This document shows, piece by piece, positions 61,596-64,000 of a stretch of DNA of 64,000 nucleotides (positions are counted from its first letter, which is position 1; every line of letters starts with the position of its first letter). Under the pieces are notes generated by a model that saw nothing but the letters and a program-made list of their open reading frames with translations, ran no database searches and was not told the DNA's origin. This DNA is from Puia dinghuensis (GTDB taxonomy: Bacteria > Bacteroidota > Bacteroidia > Chitinophagales > Chitinophagaceae): positions 124,001 through 188,000 of the forward strand of contig NZ_BMJC01000003.1 in NCBI RefSeq assembly GCF_014642875.1, in the 5' to 3' direction. The translations under genes were made by a program, and so were the position numbers.

Positions 61596-62954
61596 ATGAA
61601 GATCAGACAATTTGAAGACAAGCATCTTTCGCATTTCAGCTATGCGGTGCTTAGCGAATCGGCAAACGAGATGATCCTTATCGATCCGGCAAGGGATACG
61701 AAGCCCTACCGGGAGTTCAGCGCCGAAACGGGGGCGGCTATAACGGGTGTAATCGAGACGCATCCCCATGCCGACTTTGTCAGCAGTCATCTGGCGTTAC
61801 ACCAGCAACTGGGAGCTACCATCTATTCGAGCAAATTAATAAAAGCGGGATATCCGCGTCAGACCTTTGATGATGGGGATGTGATCGAACTTGGCGAGGT
61901 GCGGTTTTTGGCGATCAATACCCCAGGTCATTCCCCCGATAGCATCAGCGTGTTGGTTTCGGCAGATGGAGTGCAACGGGCGATCTTTACCGGTGACACC
62001 TTATTTGCCGGGGATGTAGGCCGGCCCGATCTGCGGGAAAGCAACGGATCGCGAGAGACGGAAAGGCATACACTTGCCCGCCAGCTTTTTCACAGTCTGC
62101 GGGAGAATCTGGCCAACGTTCGGGATGAAGTGATCGTCTACCCGGCACATGGTGCGGGTACGCTTTGCGGGAAACATCTGAGTGAGGCGACGAGCAGTAC
62201 GATGTATGACCAGCGGCAGTATAACTGGGCCTTCCAGGTGAAGACGGAAGCGGCTTTTGTAAAAGAGCTATTACAGGAGCAACCGTTTATACCCGCCTAC
62301 TTCCCCTATAATGTATCGATGAACCAGCAAGGGGCGCCGGCGCCGGTTTATCCGGCATTGGGTGTGAAGGAGATAGACGCCGGGCTTTGGACCATCGATG
62401 TCCGGGATGGGAAATCTTATAAGGCGGGGCACTTACCGCATTCGATCAATATTATGGAGGGGAATTCCTTCGAGACCTGGCTGGGAAGTCTTATCCGGCC
62501 GGAGGAGCGGTTCTATCTGACGGCGGGAGATGAGAAGACCCTGCAGCGAATGTTGGCGCGGACGGCGGCCATCGGTTATGAGAATAAGGTGGCGGGGGCG
62601 TTTGTGATGGGGGCGGACGCCGGCGTGGCGGGGGATGCGGCGGCGTTGGAAGGGGCCGGCGAGTTTGTGGCGGACCAGTTGGATGTCGAATGGTTCAGGG
62701 AGCATTTTTATGACTATACTATTGTGGATGTGCGCAATGCGAGCGAGGTGAAAGACCGGCCCATATTCGACCATAGCCTTTCTATCCCGCTTTTTGAGTT
62801 GCAGCAGCGGGCCGGGGAGATCCCGGTGGACAGGCCTATCGTCGTTCACTGCGCCGGTGGGTATCGCAGCGCCGCGGGAAGCAGCCTGTTGCAATCGTTG
62901 TTACGGGGTAAACAAAGGGTGCTCGACCTTGGGGAGGCGGTGAAGACATTTTGA
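61596..62954 (+). CDS. Persulfide dioxygenase-like MBL hydrolase fused to two rhodanese domains
   Basis: A 452-residue enzyme. An N-terminal metallo-beta-lactamase domain (1-240) has THPHADFVSSH (His56, His58, Asp60; the usual last His is Phe61), FTGDTLFAGDVGRPD and VYPAHGAGTLCGKHL, as in mononuclear-iron ETHE1/CstB-type persulfide dioxygenases. Two rhodanese domains follow (about 265-350 and 365-450). The first lacks the active-site Cys (LTAGDEKT); the second has VHCAGGYRS (Cys419). It oxidises glutathione or CoA persulfide to sulfite and moves sulfane sulfur. Last gene of the operon, 14 bp after YeeE. Confidence 0.93.
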   Translation: MKIRQFEDKHLSHFSYAVLSESANEMILIDPARDTKPYREFSAETGAAITGVIETHPHADFVSSHLALHQQLGATIYSSKLIKAGYPRQTFDDGDVIELGEVRFLAINTPGHSPDSISVLVSADGVQRAIFTGDTLFAGDVGRPDLRESNGSRETERHTLARQLFHSLRENLANVRDEVIVYPAHGAGTLCGKHLSEATSSTMYDQRQYNWAFQVKTEAAFVKELLQEQPFIPAYFPYNVSMNQQGAPAPVYPALGVKEIDAGLWTIDVRDGKSYKAGHLPHSINIMEGNSFETWLGSLIRPEERFYLTAGDEKTLQRMLARTAAIGYENKVAGAFVMGADAGVAGDAAALEGAGEFVADQLDVEWFREHFYDYTIVDVRNASEVKDRPIFDHSLSIPLFELQQRAGEIPVDRPIVVHCAGGYRSAAGSSLLQSLLRGKQRVLDLGEAVKTF

Positions 62955-62986
62955 GCGGTGATACTATAATTTGCAGTACTAATATA

Positions 62987-63032
62987 CACTTTTGTATATT
63001 ACTAATGCACAAGTTTGTATATTTGTAATGCA
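62987..63032 (+). repeat. Tandem 23-bp direct repeat overlapping the DUF4143 ATPase start, with TATATTTG -7 box
   Basis: Two adjacent 23-bp units (62987-63009 and 63010-63032) match at 19 of 23 positions, sharing TTTGTATATT and TAATGCA. The second unit holds TATATTTG (63018-63025), an exact TAnnTTTG match, and runs into ATG 63028. It may be a duplicated promoter or operator. Confidence 0.6.
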
Positions 63033-64000
63033 AACTATTAAAATGGTTCCAAAATCATCTCTCCATCAAGTACTTACGTCCCAAAAAGAGAGCCTTTTAA
63101 TGAAGGAAAGGGGGTTAATACGAGAAGTATTGCCAGACCTTCCTGACCTTTCCGCGTATGCATTGATCATTTCAGGGATCCGGAGGTGTGGAAAAAGCAC
63201 GCTGCTTTATCAAATGCTGAAGGAAAGGTATTCGGACGCTTTATACCTGAATTTTGAAGATCCCCGGTTATACGAATTCGAAAGAAAGGACTTTCTAAAA
63301 CTGGATGAGATCATCCGGGAGGCTGGGAGCAAGGTCCTGTTATTTGATGAGATACAAATTATCCCTGAATGGGAGCGATATGTACGCCAAAAGCTGGACG
63401 AAAACTTCAAAGTAGTTATCACCGGTTCGAATGCCAGCTTATTGAGCAGAGAGTTGGGAACCAAACTGACCGGAAGGCATATCACCAAGGAGCTCTTTCC
63501 CTTTTCCTACCGGGAGTTTAATTCGTTTCATCAATTAGTGCCATCGCCTGATTCCCTCCATCAATATCTTCAAACAGGGGGATTCCCTGAATACGTTAAA
63601 CAAAAAACTGATGAGATACTAAATCACGTTTTCGATGATATTCTGATCCGCGATATTGCTGTACGGTATGGTATACGAGATATAAAAACACTACAGCGCC
63701 TGGCGTTATACCTGATATCCGATGTAGGAAAATTCTTTACTGCAAACAGGTTGAAAAGCCTGTTCGAAATAGGATCTACTAATACCATAACAGAATACCT
63801 TTCACATCTTGAAGACAGTTATCTGTTCTATTTCGTGCCGAAATTCAGCTACTCGCTTCGCAAGCAAATGATCAATCCTCGGAAGGTTTATGCCGTAGAC
63901 ACCGGCATGATCAGCGCAAATTCCAGCTCCTACGCCGATGACAATGGGCGTATGCTCGAAAATCTGGTTTACCTCCATCTCAGAAGGAAAACCAAGGATA
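63028..64000 (+). CDS. ATP-binding protein, AAA_14/DUF4143 family (3' end cut by window)
   Basis: The visible 324 codons encode an AAA ATPase with Walker A GIRRCGKST, Walker B KVLLFDEIQIIPEWERYVR, sensor VVITGSNASLL and a DUF4143 domain (ELFPFSYREFNSF, LQTGGFPEYV, YLSHLEDSYLFYFVPKFSYSLRKQM, KVYAVDTGM). The C-terminal nuclease-like part lies beyond the window. Such ATPases are widespread in Bacteroidota, often near mobile or toxin-like genes. ATG 63043 is an alternative start, favoured if transcription begins just after TATATTTG. Confidence 0.9.
   Translation, partial: MQTIKMVPKSSLHQVLTSQKESLLMKERGLIREVLPDLPDLSAYALIISGIRRCGKSTLLYQMLKERYSDALYLNFEDPRLYEFERKDFLKLDEIIREAGSKVLLFDEIQIIPEWERYVRQKLDENFKVVITGSNASLLSRELGTKLTGRHITKELFPFSYREFNSFHQLVPSPDSLHQYLQTGGFPEYVKQKTDEILNHVFDDILIRDIAVRYGIRDIKTLQRLALYLISDVGKFFTANRLKSLFEIGSTNTITEYLSHLEDSYLFYFVPKFSYSLRKQMINPRKVYAVDTGMISANSSSYADDNGRMLENLVYLHLRRKTKD

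Noticed and set aside
1-64000. tRNA, rRNA, CRISPR, insertion sequences and prophage
   Set aside because: No cloverleaf, regular spacer array, transposase or phage structural gene was seen on either strand.

Overview
The window looks like chromosome of a Bacteroidota member, most likely Chitinophagaceae. The evidence is two SusC/SusD pairs, an ECF sigma/FecR cascade, TPR-containing histidine kinases, LytTR/LytS-type signalling, -7 promoter boxes of the form TAnnTTTG, and an almost complete lack of Shine-Dalgarno sequences. The genus is not determined. I found no tRNA, rRNA, CRISPR array, prophage or insertion sequence. Functions are read from sequence motifs and remembered family features; no database search was run.

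Layout. 1-7.9 kb: a polysaccharide-utilisation-like locus (clan-D-like glycoside hydrolase cut by the window edge, SusD, SusC) with a divergent AraC regulator. 7.9-10.6 kb: histidine decarboxylase plus an SDR-type threonine dehydrogenase, divergent from an Lrp/AsnC regulator. 10.6-13.6 kb: an AraC regulator, an HdeD-like membrane protein and an orphan MEDS-domain histidine kinase. 13.6-24.2 kb: a six-gene minus-strand locus running ECF sigma, FecR anti-sigma, SusC with STN domain, SusD, metzincin-like zinc protease, TlpA-like thioredoxin; it is probably a regulated peptide/protein acquisition system. 24.2-27.2 kb: a pirin-SDR-YceI operon behind an FNR-like Crp-family gene. 27.2-31.5 kb: two sigma-54 activators in tandem, an HTH-only AraC protein and an alpha/beta hydrolase. 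31.5-38.6 kb: two TPR histidine kinases (one with its LuxR-type regulator), an APCDD1-like protein, an SDR and an exported hydrolase. 38.7-42.2 kb: a PI-PLC lipoprotein and a third sigma-54 activator divergent from an exported alpha/beta hydrolase that has a good -24/-12 promoter. 42.2-47.5 kb: acyltransferase, F420-type reductase, a DoxX-like protein divergent from an ECF sigma factor, a cysteine-synthase-like enzyme, a haloalkane dehalogenase and a TfoX-domain protein. 47.5-56.1 kb: FtsX/MacB-type permease, lytic transglycosylase, LytS/LytTR pair, outer-membrane barrel protein and a small secreted protein. 56.1-59 kb: zinc alcohol dehydrogenase, DinB-like protein, cobalamin-binding-like protein. 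59-63 kb: a Crp-family gene leading a sulfur operon (TauE, two YeeE halves, persulfide-dioxygenase/rhodanese fusion). 63-64 kb: the start of an AAA/DUF4143 ATPase.

The most interesting signals are regulatory. (1) The ECF sigma gene at 44.6 kb and the divergent DoxX-like gene carry the same promoter, GTAACCTTTT-N13-TCCAAT, on opposite strands with identical 17-bp spacing; on the sigma side it implies a leaderless mRNA. (2) Two different Crp/Fnr-family genes each have a palindrome over their own stop codon, just upstream of the next operon, and each palindrome matches the specificity predicted from that protein's recognition helix (FNR-like TTGAC-N4-GTCAA; CRP-like TGTGA-N6-TCAC). (3) A sigma-54 promoter with exact GG-N10-GC spacing lies between a sigma-54 activator and an exported hydrolase. 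These are pattern-based inferences that need experimental or comparative tests.
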